Positions 9,246 to 18,388 are shown, counted from the stretch's first letter. The stretch: 64,000 nt of DNA from Nitrososphaerota archaeon (GCA_028867675.1 JAGWGA010000003.1:26619-90618), one strand, 5' to 3'. Made by a program: numbers and translations. Notes: generated from the sequence alone by a model not told the origin.

Positions 9246-9377
9246 ATGAAAAAAGAATTCTGCCACTTCTGCAAAGAAGGGGGCAAACAATGTGTTCAAG
9301 TTGACACAGTATCACAAGTATACATGGAAATGTTTCATGTTACATGTGCAAAATGTGGACGACAATTGATTTCGTAA
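9246..9377 (+). CDS. 43-residue zinc-ribbon-like mini-protein
   Basis: ATG at 9246, TAA at 9375-9377. It encodes EFCHFCKEGGKQC near the N terminus and VTCAKCGRQLIS at the C terminus, two CxxC knuckles 24 residues apart, which is a zinc-ribbon pattern. A TTTTATAT box about 27 bp upstream fits a leaderless transcript. Function unknown; similar mini-ribbons often act as transcription or translation accessory proteins. Confidence 0.65.
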   Translation: MKKEFCHFCKEGGKQCVQVDTVSQVYMEMFHVTCAKCGRQLIS

Positions 9378-9483
9378 ATTATTTTTTTATGTTGTAAAAA
9401 ATAAGTTGCAAATATGCCAAACAAAAATTTCTAATTTGTATAGTTTAGTCTGACATTACTACGTACCGTTTTTGGTATTTGGT

Positions 9484-9714
9484 TTATACAGCTCGGAAGA
9501 CTAGTGCTATGTACCCAATTAGCACACCGGCAAGAATCAATCCTGCACCCTCAAAAAATGCAAGCTGATTTGTGCCTCCTCCATATCCTCCACTTTGAGG
9601 ATTAATCACAAATATCGTCACCAAGCAGCATACTAGCATCAATGCTACTGCTATTGGGAGATATTTTGGATGGTCTTTTCTTGTTTTCTCATACGAACCT
9701 GTGTATGAAGACAT
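9484..9714 (-). CDS. Small membrane protein
   Basis: 76 residues from the ATG at 9714 (MSSYTGSYEKT); the frame is open back to 9792 with less plausible sequence. Two hydrophobic helices (YLPIAVALMLVCCLVTIFVI and FFEGAGLILAGVLIGYIALVF) flank a Gly-rich loop GGYGGG. Function not recognised. Confidence 0.6.
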   Translation of the reverse strand: MSSYTGSYEKTRKDHPKYLPIAVALMLVCCLVTIFVINPQSGGYGGGTNQLAFFEGAGLILAGVLIGYIALVFRAV

Positions 9715-9848
9715 GGGATATAATACGTGATTCAAAGATATACGGATATCTATTGTATGTATAGCAAGACTGCCTTTTTTGTTATATGTCATAAAAAAGG
9801 TTTATCAGTCAATTAGTCTGATTTAACCAAAGTCCAAGGCTGTAAACT

Positions 9849-10127
9849 ATGTGGGAACCAAACAAGAAATCAAAGGTAAAAACAATGATTTTGATTGTAA
9901 TAGTAATCTCATTTGTGCCATTTTCGTATCTATGGTACGAGACTCTATCCCATCTTGGATGTACTCAAATCTCCTTGCAAACTAATGTTAATGGAGAAAA
10001 TCTAAAAGATACACCAAGTAATTGCATATCACAAACAAGTTCTCATTGGTTGATGTTTTATGCTATCAATGGTATGATGTATGGAGTTCCATTTACTACA
10101 CTGGTTCTAAAAACAAAAAGAGTATAA
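9849..10127 (+). CDS. Small membrane protein with external cysteines
   Basis: 92 residues. The first helix (MILIVIVISFVPFSYLWYE, about 13-31) is followed by a polar loop with two cysteines (LGCTQ, PSNCISQ) that could form a disulfide. A second helix (HWLMFYAINGMMYGVPFTTLVL) and a basic end follow. Function not recognised. Confidence 0.6.
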   Translation: MWEPNKKSKVKTMILIVIVISFVPFSYLWYETLSHLGCTQISLQTNVNGENLKDTPSNCISQTSSHWLMFYAINGMMYGVPFTTLVLKTKRV

Positions 10128-10143
10128 GAATCAATTCTTAGAT

Positions 10144-10419
10144 TTACACTGGATTTAGAATCTCTCTTTTGTTTGAAGAACCTACTTGTATTTCAGGATA
10201 AACCGGCATACCTATCTCATACGTTAACTTTACATCATCGATATAATCAAAACTCCCAGCCTCTGGAAAATCTGCCAAAATCTCCATGATAAGGATTTTT
10301 TCGCGACTTGGCTTTTTTGTCATTTCATATGTAATTGCAAACACTTCTATCGTTTTTTTAATGCGTTGGTTATACCATTGTCCAGTTACTGCTTTTTCGT
10401 AAAACTCAACTACGGACAT
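10144..10419 (-). CDS. Hypothetical protein
   Basis: 91-residue soluble protein, mixed alpha/beta, with an acidic centre (EILADFPEAGSFDYIDDVK). No membrane segment, metal site or known motif is visible. It begins 17 bp after the kdpF stop on the same strand, so it could be the last member of the kdp transcript; this is a positional inference only. Confidence 0.55.
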   Translation of the reverse strand: MSVVEFYEKAVTGQWYNQRIKKTIEVFAITYEMTKKPSREKILIMEILADFPEAGSFDYIDDVKLTYEIGMPVYPEIQVGSSNKREILNPV

Positions 10420-10436
10420 ACAAGAACATCCAAATT

Positions 10437-10526
10437 TTAATTATTTTCAGCCCTCAATAATGAGTACATCAATACACTGATAGATATTCCAAGTGCTGCT
10501 ACAAATGCTATCAATATCCCACCCAT
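10437..10526 (-). CDS. kdpF: KdpF small subunit of the potassium pump
   Basis: 29 residues (MGGILIAFVAALGISISVLMYSLLRAENN), a single hydrophobic helix with a short polar tail, the size and shape of KdpF, which stabilises the KdpABC complex in the membrane. A strong GGAGGT ribosome-binding site is placed inside the last codons of kdpC, and the ATG follows the kdpC TGA by 2 bp, so the two are translationally coupled. In most operons kdpF comes first; here it is last. Confidence 0.82.
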   Translation of the reverse strand: MGGILIAFVAALGISISVLMYSLLRAENN

Positions 10527-10528
10527 GA

Positions 10529-11011
10529 TCAATTACCTCCTTTTACACCGACTTCTGGAGCATATACTTCAGGATACTGCTTTACCAATTCTACATTGAG
10601 ATTCAATACTCGAACATAGTCTGGTGCAAAGACTAGAGCGTTTGTTTCCTTGTTTCTTGCAATATCCAGATTAACCAATGTTTTCAAAGCATTCATTGGT
10701 ATTCCAGTAGCGTTGCTTATCCTTGGTATTTGTGAAAGGGCATTATCTGGAGTAATGTCTGGATCTACACCAGATCCGGAATCTGTTGAATTTCTTGGAT
10801 AGAAAAACTTTGGCGAATCAAAGCTTTGAGCTATGAGTTCTGATCCAACTATTTTTCCATCTAGAATAACTTGACTGCCATTAGATTGCGATGGAAGTAC
10901 AGTCTGACCTATTGCTGTAACAAGTAGTGGATAGGCAACTCCAGTTGTAATTATCATCAGGATGACGATTCTGATGGCAGGTGAAAATACTTTGCTCTTT
11001 ATCGTTCTCAT
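10529..11011 (-). CDS. kdpC: Potassium-transporting ATPase subunit KdpC
   Basis: 160 residues. One N-terminal membrane helix (IRIVILMIITTGVAYPLLVTAIG) is followed by the extracytoplasmic domain with QSFDSPKFFYPRNSTDSGSGVDP, the counterpart of the conserved FxGRPS region, and NALKTLVNLDIARN. KdpC is thought to assist potassium binding by KdpA. The start is 8 bp after the kdpB stop. Confidence 0.95.
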   Translation of the reverse strand: MRTIKSKVFSPAIRIVILMIITTGVAYPLLVTAIGQTVLPSQSNGSQVILDGKIVGSELIAQSFDSPKFFYPRNSTDSGSGVDPDITPDNALSQIPRISNATGIPMNALKTLVNLDIARNKETNALVFAPDYVRVLNLNVELVKQYPEVYAPEVGVKGGN

Positions 11012-11019
11012 CTTCTATA

Positions 11020-13140
11020 TCATCTCATAAAGACCGACAGTAGAAGGTCAATCGCTTTTATGCCTGCAAATGGAAATACAACTCCACCAAGTCCGTATAT
11101 TATCATATTTTTGAGAAATGTCTTCTCTGGAAGTTCTGGCTTGTATTTTACACCCTTGAGCGATAATGGTATCAGCATAGGAATCACTATTGCATTAAAT
11201 ATCAATGTGGAAAGTACTGCACTTTCTGGACTGTGGAGATGCATTATGTTAAGTACCTCCATTCTTGGATTGTCCTTCAAGAACATTGCAGGAAGTATTG
11301 CAAAATATTTTGCAACATCATTTGCAATTGAAAATGTAGTGATTGCACCACGGGTCATCAGTAATTGCTTGCCAAGTTTTACAACTTTGAGAATCTTTGA
11401 AGGATCCGAGTCAAGATCAACCATGTTTGCAGCCTCTCTTGCAGCTGCGGTTCCTCGGTTCATTGCAAGTCCAATATCGGCTTTTGCAAGAGCTGGTGCA
11501 TCATTTGTACCATCGCCAATCATTCCTACTACGTGACCCTTTAGCTGCTCTTCTACTACTCTGTTTAGCTTGTCAGTGGGTTTAGCTTCTGCAATAATTT
11601 GATCAATATTTGCCTCTTTTGCAATTACTTGTGCTGTTAGTTGGTTGTCACCTGTGATCATAACCGTTGTTATACCTGATATACGGACTTCATCCAACTT
11701 TGTTCTAATATCCTTCTTGAGAGTATCCTTGAGTGAAATCAAACCTACTATCTCATCATTAACTGCAACGGCAAGTGGGGTTCCACCATTCTTTGATATT
11801 TCTTGGGCCTTCCAACGTAATTCTGGTTCGTTTACATCATGAGCAATCTTTAGAATTGCCTCAACTGAACCTTTGAGAATTTTTACTTGAATGTTAGATT
11901 CATCTAGTTCATCTATCTTGGCAGATACTCTAGTACGCGGTAAAGATGATTTTGGAGTTTGACCCTGTGTAGTAAATGATTTTTTCTTTGGTGAAAATTC
12001 TATACCGCTAAATCGTGTTTCTGAGCTAAACTCAATTGGTTTTGATGTTAAAATCTCCATCAAAAATGGTGGCTCAATTTTTTTCTCATTTGCAAGTTCA
12101 ATAATTGAAGTTCCTTCATGAGTGTGATCACTATAAGACGCAGCATACGCAGCTTGTGCAATATCTTCTTCTGTGAATTTTTCCATTGGAACAAATGCAA
12201 TTGCTCTTCTGGCTCCTTCAGTAATGGTTCCTGTTTTATCCAAGATTAGTACATCACAGTCACCTGCAGCTTCGATTCCCTTTCCAGATTTTACTACAAT
12301 GTTATCTCTTGCAAGCCTGTTAATTCCGGCAACACCAATTGCAGGCAACAATCCACCGATGGTAGTTGGCATCAAGGCTACTAGTAACGCAAAGAGTACG
12401 GATACATCCATGTGGTATCCAAGATAATATCCGAAGAACAGCATAGTCCCAACTACAGTTATGAAAATTAATGACAATCCTGCAAGCAGTATGGTAAGGG
12501 CAATCTCGTTTTTGGTCTTTGGTCTTTTAGCACTTTCAATTAATCCCACCATTTCATCAAGGAAGCTTTTTCCAGCTTCGGAAGTTATCTCAATTATTAT
12601 GCTATCATTTGCAACCTTGGTTCCTCCAAGTACTGGATTATCTTTTTCCTTAAAGACAGGGTTTGATTCTCCAGTCATCATGGATTCATCAATGAATGCT
12701 TTTCCTTCGTGTACAATGCCATCTCTTGGAATTATTTCTCCGGCATAAACTCTAACCCTGTCTCCCATTTTGAGGCTGCTTGAGATTACTGGAACTTCTT
12801 TTCCATCTACGAGTTTTTTTGCTAAAACCTCCTTTTCCAAATTTTTTAGTGAGTCTACCTTTGCCCTTGCCTGAGATTCAGACAAAGATTCAGAAAATGT
12901 TGCAAACCAGACTGTAACAATTAGAATTATTGAAGTTTCAATATAAAAGACACGGTTTTCATTTACAAATTCTAATGACATGTTTGGCAGCAAACCAATT
13001 GCAAGCACCAAAAAGAATCCAACTTCAACTGTAAACATTACTGGACTTTTCTTTGCAAGATAAATTGGATTGAGTTTAGTTACAGAGTCCTTGAGCATTC
13101 TTTTGTCAAATATTGATTGTCTTAATTGTGCTGTCATCAT
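11020..13140 (-). CDS. kdpB: Potassium-transporting P-type ATPase KdpB
   Basis: 706-residue catalytic subunit. It has MTGESNPV in the actuator domain (TGES dephosphorylation loop), the phosphorylation motif LDKTGTITEGA near 302 and GDGTNDAPALAKAD in the P domain. Membrane helices occur at both ends and in the middle. The nucleotide-binding domain carries an insert-like polar stretch (SPKKKSFTTQGQTPKSSLP) that makes it a little longer than typical bacterial KdpB. Follows kdpA by 9 bp. Confidence 0.97.
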   Translation of the reverse strand: MMTAQLRQSIFDKRMLKDSVTKLNPIYLAKKSPVMFTVEVGFFLVLAIGLLPNMSLEFVNENRVFYIETSIILIVTVWFATFSESLSESQARAKVDSLKNLEKEVLAKKLVDGKEVPVISSSLKMGDRVRVYAGEIIPRDGIVHEGKAFIDESMMTGESNPVFKEKDNPVLGGTKVANDSIIIEITSEAGKSFLDEMVGLIESAKRPKTKNEIALTILLAGLSLIFITVVGTMLFFGYYLGYHMDVSVLFALLVALMPTTIGGLLPAIGVAGINRLARDNIVVKSGKGIEAAGDCDVLILDKTGTITEGARRAIAFVPMEKFTEEDIAQAAYAASYSDHTHEGTSIIELANEKKIEPPFLMEILTSKPIEFSSETRFSGIEFSPKKKSFTTQGQTPKSSLPRTRVSAKIDELDESNIQVKILKGSVEAILKIAHDVNEPELRWKAQEISKNGGTPLAVAVNDEIVGLISLKDTLKKDIRTKLDEVRISGITTVMITGDNQLTAQVIAKEANIDQIIAEAKPTDKLNRVVEEQLKGHVVGMIGDGTNDAPALAKADIGLAMNRGTAAAREAANMVDLDSDPSKILKVVKLGKQLLMTRGAITTFSIANDVAKYFAILPAMFLKDNPRMEVLNIMHLHSPESAVLSTLIFNAIVIPMLIPLSLKGVKYKPELPEKTFLKNMIIYGLGGVVFPFAGIKAIDLLLSVFMR

Positions 13141-13149
13141 TACATCACG

Positions 13150-14757
13150 CTACATTGAAAATGGCCCCATTGCCAAGAACGGAAAGAAAGTAAGAACTGT
13201 CAAAACAAATACCATGACTGACAATACTCCAACAAAAAGAAAGCCTGAAGTTTTGATGGGCTCTACAACTTCCTTTCTGTCTCTCAAAGTAAATGATCCT
13301 GCAATTGCTAACATCAATCCAAACGGTGCATAACGTCCAAGTATCATTATCCATGCAGTAGACCAATTCCAAAATGGAGTGTTTGCAGAAGTTCCAAGAT
13401 AATCTGATCCGTTATTTGCTGCGGCTGAACTATATTCATACAAAACTTGTGTAAATGTTGCAGGAGTGGTTTGTTCCCCCAGAATACTCTGTGCACTTTC
13501 AGTTGTATACGCCATTACAGACGGAATTAGTATGAGTGCAGGATGAATCAAAAATACAAATGCTGCAATTTTGACGTCTCTTGGATTTATTTTCATACTC
13601 ATAAATTCTGGAGTTTTCCCTACCATAAGACCAACCAAAAAGAGTGTAAGTATAACAAAAATTATCATCATCATCATTCCCGCACCGTCCGCTCCCGGAA
13701 TTGCTTGAACAAACATGCCCAAGAAGAGTCCAATTACTGCATTGGGAGACATGCCTGCAAGAGCGGCATTTGCAGAACCAGTGTTTGTAGCTATGGAGGA
13801 TTCTTGAAATAAAGCACTGCCAAAACTCCCAAATCTTGTTTCAAGGCCAGAAGGACCATTCTGTTCAGAGAATCCTAAAGCCAACATAACTCCAAATCCG
13901 ATTAACATGGCTGCAAGTATCGAAAGTCCTCTTCCTTTGCCTAACAGATGACCGTATGCTATAGGAAATGATAGTGGTATGACAAGCATGAGGATGCACT
14001 CAAAGACATTTGAGATGCCACTGGGATTCTCAAATGGATGGGCAGAATTTGCACCAAAAAATCCACCACCGTTACTTCCAAGCTCCTTTATAGATTCAAG
14101 CGATGCCACTGGTCCGATTGTAATTGTTTGACTTGTACCTTGGAGTGTACCTACTGTAATTGTGGAATCCAATGTTTGAGGAGCCCCCAAGAAAAGTAAG
14201 AAGAAGGCAGAAAAAAACGCAATTGGCAAAAGAAGTGTGAGTATTATTCGAGTGAAATCAACATAAAAATTTCCCAATCCAAACTCTTTTCTGATAAAAC
14301 CTCTGATGAATGCAAATGCCGAAGCTATTCCTGTTGCTGGAGCCACAAACATGAGAAAAATTAATCCAACCATCTGTGAAAAAATAGATAGCTGTTGATC
14401 GCCAGCATAGTGCTGAAGATTGGTATTTGTAACAAAGGAAGCAGCTGTGTTAAACGCTAAATCAAATGATAAACCAGGTTTTGGTGAAAGAGGAAGATCA
14501 TTCTGATAAAGAAGAACTGCCATTAAAAATCCTGCAGCAATAACATTAGTTATCACTATTGCCAGAAAGTACTGCTTCCACGTCATCTGCTCATACTTGT
14601 CTACACCAATTATCCTGTAGAACCCATTCTCAACTCTACCCAATGTATTTTCTAACGGTCTTTTTTCATAAACAATCATTCTTGCCAAGTATCGTCCAAA
14701 AATAACAGACAGTCCAAGGGCTCCTCCAAGTACAACTAGAAGAATTATAATCTCCAC
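13150..14757 (-). CDS. kdpA: Potassium-transporting ATPase subunit KdpA
   Basis: 535-residue ion-conducting subunit related to Trk/Ktr channels. Selectivity-filter-like segments include SFVTNTNLQHYAGDQ near 110, ELGSNGGGFFGANSAHPFENP near 225 and ANNGSDYLG near 440. About ten membrane helices. First gene of the kdp operon; its promoter has a TATATCAT box around 14785-14793 and two direct repeats upstream. No kdpD or kdpE sensor gene is nearby. Confidence 0.97.
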   Translation of the reverse strand: MEIIILLVVLGGALGLSVIFGRYLARMIVYEKRPLENTLGRVENGFYRIIGVDKYEQMTWKQYFLAIVITNVIAAGFLMAVLLYQNDLPLSPKPGLSFDLAFNTAASFVTNTNLQHYAGDQQLSIFSQMVGLIFLMFVAPATGIASAFAFIRGFIRKEFGLGNFYVDFTRIILTLLLPIAFFSAFFLLFLGAPQTLDSTITVGTLQGTSQTITIGPVASLESIKELGSNGGGFFGANSAHPFENPSGISNVFECILMLVIPLSFPIAYGHLLGKGRGLSILAAMLIGFGVMLALGFSEQNGPSGLETRFGSFGSALFQESSIATNTGSANAALAGMSPNAVIGLFLGMFVQAIPGADGAGMMMMIIFVILTLFLVGLMVGKTPEFMSMKINPRDVKIAAFVFLIHPALILIPSVMAYTTESAQSILGEQTTPATFTQVLYEYSSAAANNGSDYLGTSANTPFWNWSTAWIMILGRYAPFGLMLAIAGSFTLRDRKEVVEPIKTSGFLFVGVLSVMVFVLTVLTFFPFLAMGPFSM

Positions 14758-14800
14758 ATAAGGTCACTTTACGTCCTTTGATTATGATATACAGATTGTG

Positions 14801-14830
14801 TAAACATCACCAGTGTTTTTGTTAAACATC
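14801..14830 (-). promoter_or_regulatory. Direct repeats upstream of the kdp TATA box
   Basis: TAAACATC occurs at 14801-14808 and again at 14823-14830, exactly 22 bp apart (about two helical turns), directly upstream of the likely kdpA TATA element. The placement suits an activator or a cooperative regulator; the divergent Lrp-type gene is the obvious candidate. Confidence 0.4.
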
Positions 14831-14899
14831 CTGAATTTGCATCTGTGACCATGTGAATCAAACTCATCATCGAGATGCACGAATATAGACCTTATCGGT

Positions 14900-14938
14900 A
14901 TTGGATATCATAATTAAAACCTTAATATGATATCTAAT
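14900..14938. promoter_or_regulatory. 39-bp imperfect palindrome before the Lrp-type regulator
   Basis: ATTGGATATCATA (14900-14912) and TATGATATCTAAT (14926-14938) are inverted copies with one mismatch. The element ends 16 bp before the preferred ATG (14954) of the Lrp-type gene, so it may be an autoregulatory operator. If translation began at 14927 the right arm would be coding, which argues for the later start. Confidence 0.45.
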
Positions 14939-14953
14939 ATCATAGTATTTGTC

Positions 14954-15469
14954 ATGCAGGAGCCACCCTTTGTATCTGATGAACTTGATCTATTGATATT
15001 GGAATACATGGCAAAAGATGCAAACATACAGTTCAAGCAGCTTGCAGATATTTTGAAAGTTGATCAGCGAACAATAGCAAAAAGAGTAAACAATCTAAAA
15101 GAAAATGGAGTTCTAAAAAACAAGATCGAAATAGACTGGTCAAGACTTGGAGTTGGAATCTCTGCATATGTAGGTGCTGAGACCGGGCTTGGAGAGGAGG
15201 ATGTTAAAAAGATGTATGAGTACATTAGAAAAGAACCGCGTATCATAGAAGCATATTCTACAATTGGTAATCAAGAATATTTTTTTAAGGTAATGGAGAC
15301 TGACTTGCATAGTCTAAGAGAGGAAGTAATGACCCGTTTTGAACCAATTACTGCAAAGCTTACAAGCTCAATCATATCTTCGCAGCTAAAACACCATGAT
15401 GATGTTGCACTATTACGTTTTATTAGAAATAGAGGATATTCTAACAAGAAGATCAAGGCAGACACTTGA
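14954..15469 (+). CDS. Lrp/AsnC-family transcriptional regulator, divergent from kdp
   Basis: 171 residues from ATG 14954 (MQEPPFVSDELDLLILEYM). An N-terminal helix-turn-helix (NIQFKQLADILKVDQRTIAKRVNNLKENGVL, about residues 21-52) is followed by an Lrp-type effector domain (VGISAYVGAETGLGEEDVKKMYEYI; STIGNQEYFFKVMETD). Divergent from kdpA with paired cis-elements between them, so it may control kdp as well as itself; inference. It resembles leucine-responsive regulators in which small ligands alter oligomer state. Confidence 0.85.
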   Translation: MQEPPFVSDELDLLILEYMAKDANIQFKQLADILKVDQRTIAKRVNNLKENGVLKNKIEIDWSRLGVGISAYVGAETGLGEEDVKKMYEYIRKEPRIIEAYSTIGNQEYFFKVMETDLHSLREEVMTRFEPITAKLTSSIISSQLKHHDDVALLRFIRNRGYSNKKIKADT

Positions 15470-15661
15470 AAAAATACACAAACTTGATTAGAATCAATTT
15501 ACATTTTTAACTACTGCAAAGCTTACTAGCACAATCATCTAATATTGATATAATAAAACAAGTTGAAACTATTGTTATTTCTATATAGTATCTATATTTT
15601 TTTAATAATTATGAAATCTATAAGCTCCATATGGATATAATAATTAATTTTTGTAGAATTG

Positions 15662-16852
15662 ATGAATTACAAAATATTATTTGCTTTAGCATCAATGCTA
15701 TTGCTAATAATACCAGCAACTTCATTTCATGCAAGTGCTCAAACCAGTCAGACATATACGCTCACAGGAGCAGGTTCGACATTTGTTTTTCCTCTGATGG
15801 ATAATTGGAGAGTACAATACAACAAACTTAACCAAAACATAAACCTCAATTATCAATCAATTGGTAGCGGAGCTGGAATAAAATTACTCGAACAAAAATC
15901 GGTTGATTTTGCAGCATCTGATGCACCATTACAGCCTTCTGAATCAGCAAAGGCACCTGGTGCATTGACTCTACCTGAATCAATTGGAGGAATCACAATT
16001 GCATATAATGTACCAGGAGTTGACAAGGGTCTCAAATTAACAGGACCTGTTATTGCCCAGATATTCATGGGAACGATAACCTCTTGGAATGATCCTGCAA
16101 TTGCAAATCTGAATCCTGGTGTAAACTTGCCAAGTCAGAATATCGTCATCGCTCATCGTTCAGACGGTTCTGGAACAACTTATGCATTTACTGATTATTT
16201 ATCAAAAGTTAGTCCAGATTGGATGAGTAAGGTAGGTCAGGGCAAAACAGTGCCGTGGCCAGTTGGTACTGGTGGACAAGGAAACGCAGGTGTAGCCAGT
16301 ATTGTAAAGACTACACCGTATGCAATTGGATACATAGAGTTGGCATATGCAGTACAAAACAACATGTCCTATGCTTTTGTCCAAAATGCAGATGGTAATG
16401 CCTTTGTTGAACCAACATTGGATACCGTAGCGGCTGATGCGGCGGCAGCTGGTACAAACTTGCCTGCTCCAGATGGAGATTGGAGTAAGGTATCAATAGT
16501 AAGCCAGCCAGGAAGCAATTCCTATCCGATATCTACTCTTACATACGTATTCGTTTACAAAGACTTGAGTCAAGTAACTGGTGAGACACAAGGCAAGGCA
16601 AATGAAATAGTCAACTTCCTTAACTGGATAATCCATGATGGACAACAATATGCTACACCTTTATACTATGTTCCATTGCCAGACTCGATAAAGAAGATTG
16701 ACGAACAAGGACTTGCAGAAATTCAATTCAATGGTGGTGCCGTTCCAGAATTTGGCTCTATGGCAGAACTGATACTAGTAATTGCAGTAATAGCAGTTAT
16801 TGGAATGTCTGTAAAGAAGATCGGTCTTGCAGCATTATTGCCAAAGGCATAA
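15662..16852 (+). CDS. pstS: Phosphate ABC transporter substrate-binding protein with PEFG-CTERM anchor
   Basis: 396 residues from the ATG at 15662 (a TTG lies one codon upstream). A signal peptide (ILFALASMLLLIIPATSFHASAQ) precedes the PstS fold: LTGAGSTFVFPLMDNW, IGSGAGIKLL, FAASDAPL and HRSDGSGTTYAFTDYL, all phosphate-ligand segments. The C terminus has VPEFGSMAELILVIAVIAVIG followed by basic residues, the PEFG-CTERM sorting signal described in thaumarchaea, which would hold it at the cell surface. No pstC, pstA or pstB gene is adjacent. Confidence 0.93.
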   Translation: MNYKILFALASMLLLIIPATSFHASAQTSQTYTLTGAGSTFVFPLMDNWRVQYNKLNQNINLNYQSIGSGAGIKLLEQKSVDFAASDAPLQPSESAKAPGALTLPESIGGITIAYNVPGVDKGLKLTGPVIAQIFMGTITSWNDPAIANLNPGVNLPSQNIVIAHRSDGSGTTYAFTDYLSKVSPDWMSKVGQGKTVPWPVGTGGQGNAGVASIVKTTPYAIGYIELAYAVQNNMSYAFVQNADGNAFVEPTLDTVAADAAAAGTNLPAPDGDWSKVSIVSQPGSNSYPISTLTYVFVYKDLSQVTGETQGKANEIVNFLNWIIHDGQQYATPLYYVPLPDSIKKIDEQGLAEIQFNGGAVPEFGSMAELILVIAVIAVIGMSVKKIGLAALLPKA

Positions 16853-16954
16853 GGACCACACAAAATCTTTTTCTTTTTAAATTATAAAGCTACGACGGTA
16901 ATTTGTAGCAGATTGTTGAAATAGTATAAATTATAAATTGTAACAGAACCGTAC

Positions 16955-17542
16955 ATGGTAGTAAAACGACAATCTCATACTGCAAAACATGAGCAGACAA
17001 GAAGTATAACCTATCGTCTTCCAGAAAACATAATTGAAGAATTAGAAACTGAAGCTCAACAAAATGGAATATCACAAAATGTTCTAGTCAAGCAAATTTT
17101 AGAAAAATACATCGAGTGGGATAGATTCGCAAGTAACATAGGAATGATTCCAGTTCCAAAAGAACTTCTAAAAATATTGGGTGAGAGGATGGATGGTACT
17201 GCAATAAATGAAATAATACAAGGAATAACTCCTGTTATAAAAGACTGGATTATGTTCAAAAAAGAAGGCTATGACTTGAAAAAAGTAATTGTATCAATGG
17301 AAGAATACATGAAAGCTTCAGGCATGAAATCTGATCATCGAATAGAAGGGGACATTCATCATTTTCTAATACAGCATGACCTTGGAATACGTTGGTCACT
17401 TTTTGCTGAATTTTTGTTAAAACAAACCTTTCACGAGTTTCTACCAAATTTAGTCATGAAGACTCGCACTACCCCAAATACTGTTGTTTCAAGTATTGCT
17501 CTAGGGTCTGATTTTAACGAGCATGCTAATACACAAGACTAG
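16955..17542 (+). CDS. Ribbon-helix-helix-type regulator, paralogue 1 of 3
   Basis: 195 residues. The N terminus (ITYRLPENIIEELETEAQQ...NVLVKQILEKYIEWD) has the beta-strand plus two-helix pattern of ribbon-helix-helix DNA-binding proteins. A shared middle segment follows (FASNIGMIPVPKELLKILGERM), then a C-terminal domain with HHFLIQHDLGIRWSLFAEFLLKQTF. The proteins at 21314-21856 and 33568-34101 have the same plan. A weak hairpin, GCTAC/GTAGC, lies upstream. The target is unknown. Confidence 0.7.
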   Translation: MVVKRQSHTAKHEQTRSITYRLPENIIEELETEAQQNGISQNVLVKQILEKYIEWDRFASNIGMIPVPKELLKILGERMDGTAINEIIQGITPVIKDWIMFKKEGYDLKKVIVSMEEYMKASGMKSDHRIEGDIHHFLIQHDLGIRWSLFAEFLLKQTFHEFLPNLVMKTRTTPNTVVSSIALGSDFNEHANTQD

Positions 17543-17719
17543 GTTCTGTTAAACGGGATTTTACACAAACAAGAATTTCGAAAAGTAAAATGCTAGTTTT
17601 GTCTAACAATCTTGTGATTCGAGAAGATATACTCATAATGACTGCTTGCTGAATTATTTTAAAAAGGAAAAGAAAGTTTCACTCTTTCCATAGAGTCCAA
17701 TTATAGAAAAGATAAAAAT

Positions 17720-18211
17720 CTACAAGTATAGTCTAAATTTTCTGGATGCTACTATGACACCAATTACTGATATTGTAATAATCATCCCTGCAAGTGGACC
17801 AAATTCGGGTACTGCTGAAGAACTAGAAGTTGTTCCTTGAGGTATTGTATTGTCTACAGTAGAATTAATGTCCCCTGGCAAGGTTGTGTCTGTTTGATTT
17901 TCAGGATTTGTAATATCTGGACTTGAAATGTCTGGAGGAGTAAGGCTGGTAGAATTATCCTCTGGAATTGGATCTGCTCCTAAATTGTCAGTAGAATTAT
18001 CCTCTGGAATTGGACCTGCTCCTAGATCTGCAGTTGAGTCAGGATCTTGTGTAGATGGATCAGGTGTTTGTGCAGATGGATCAGATGGTGCTTGTGCAAA
18101 CGCATTGAATTTTTGATTCAAATCAAAACTGGAATAAGAAGATGATATTATAGCTGAAAGGCTGAAAAGTAACATGGTTAACAAGATTTTCTTGGTTTTT
18201 CCCTGTACCAT
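17720..18211 (-). CDS. Low-complexity PEFG-CTERM surface protein
   Basis: 163 residues from the ATG at 18211 (the frame opens at 18253). A signal peptide (ILLTMLLFSLSAIISSSYSS) leads to a disordered Pro/Asp/Ser/Thr-rich body with many N-x-S/T sites, and the protein ends VPEFGPLAGMIITISVIGVIVASRKF, a PEFG-CTERM anchor. Two 14-residue repeats (GAGPIPEDNSTDNL/GADPIPEDNSTSLT) come from a 42-bp DNA repeat. The N-terminal region resembles that of the protein at 20353-20898 (SSYSSFDLNQKFNAFAQ against SSYHADSELKFNAFAQ). Confidence 0.78.
   Translation of the reverse strand: MVQGKTKKILLTMLLFSLSAIISSSYSSFDLNQKFNAFAQAPSDPSAQTPDPSTQDPDSTADLGAGPIPEDNSTDNLGADPIPEDNSTSLTPPDISSPDITNPENQTDTTLPGDINSTVDNTIPQGTTSSSSAVPEFGPLAGMIITISVIGVIVASRKFRLYL
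17949..18024 (-). repeat. 42-bp tandem repeat inside the surface-protein gene
   Basis: Two near-identical 34-bp units start at 17949 and 17991 (GTAGAATTATCCTCTGG and onward), a period of 42 bp or 14 codons, with one or two mismatches. In-frame repeats like this change copy number easily and can make surface-protein length variable. Confidence 0.7.
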
Positions 18212-18388
18212 AGCCTTGGCAATTTTTTCATTTACATAAGCATTCCGGCACAATAATCTATGTTGAAGAATTTCCTCTACAATTTCATGGTGTACTTTGA
18301 AAAATTAGGATTGTCAGTTAACTTTGTTAAGTGACAAAGCTCCGCAATTAATTATATACTGCATGCCTAATACATCTTAAGAAATAAC

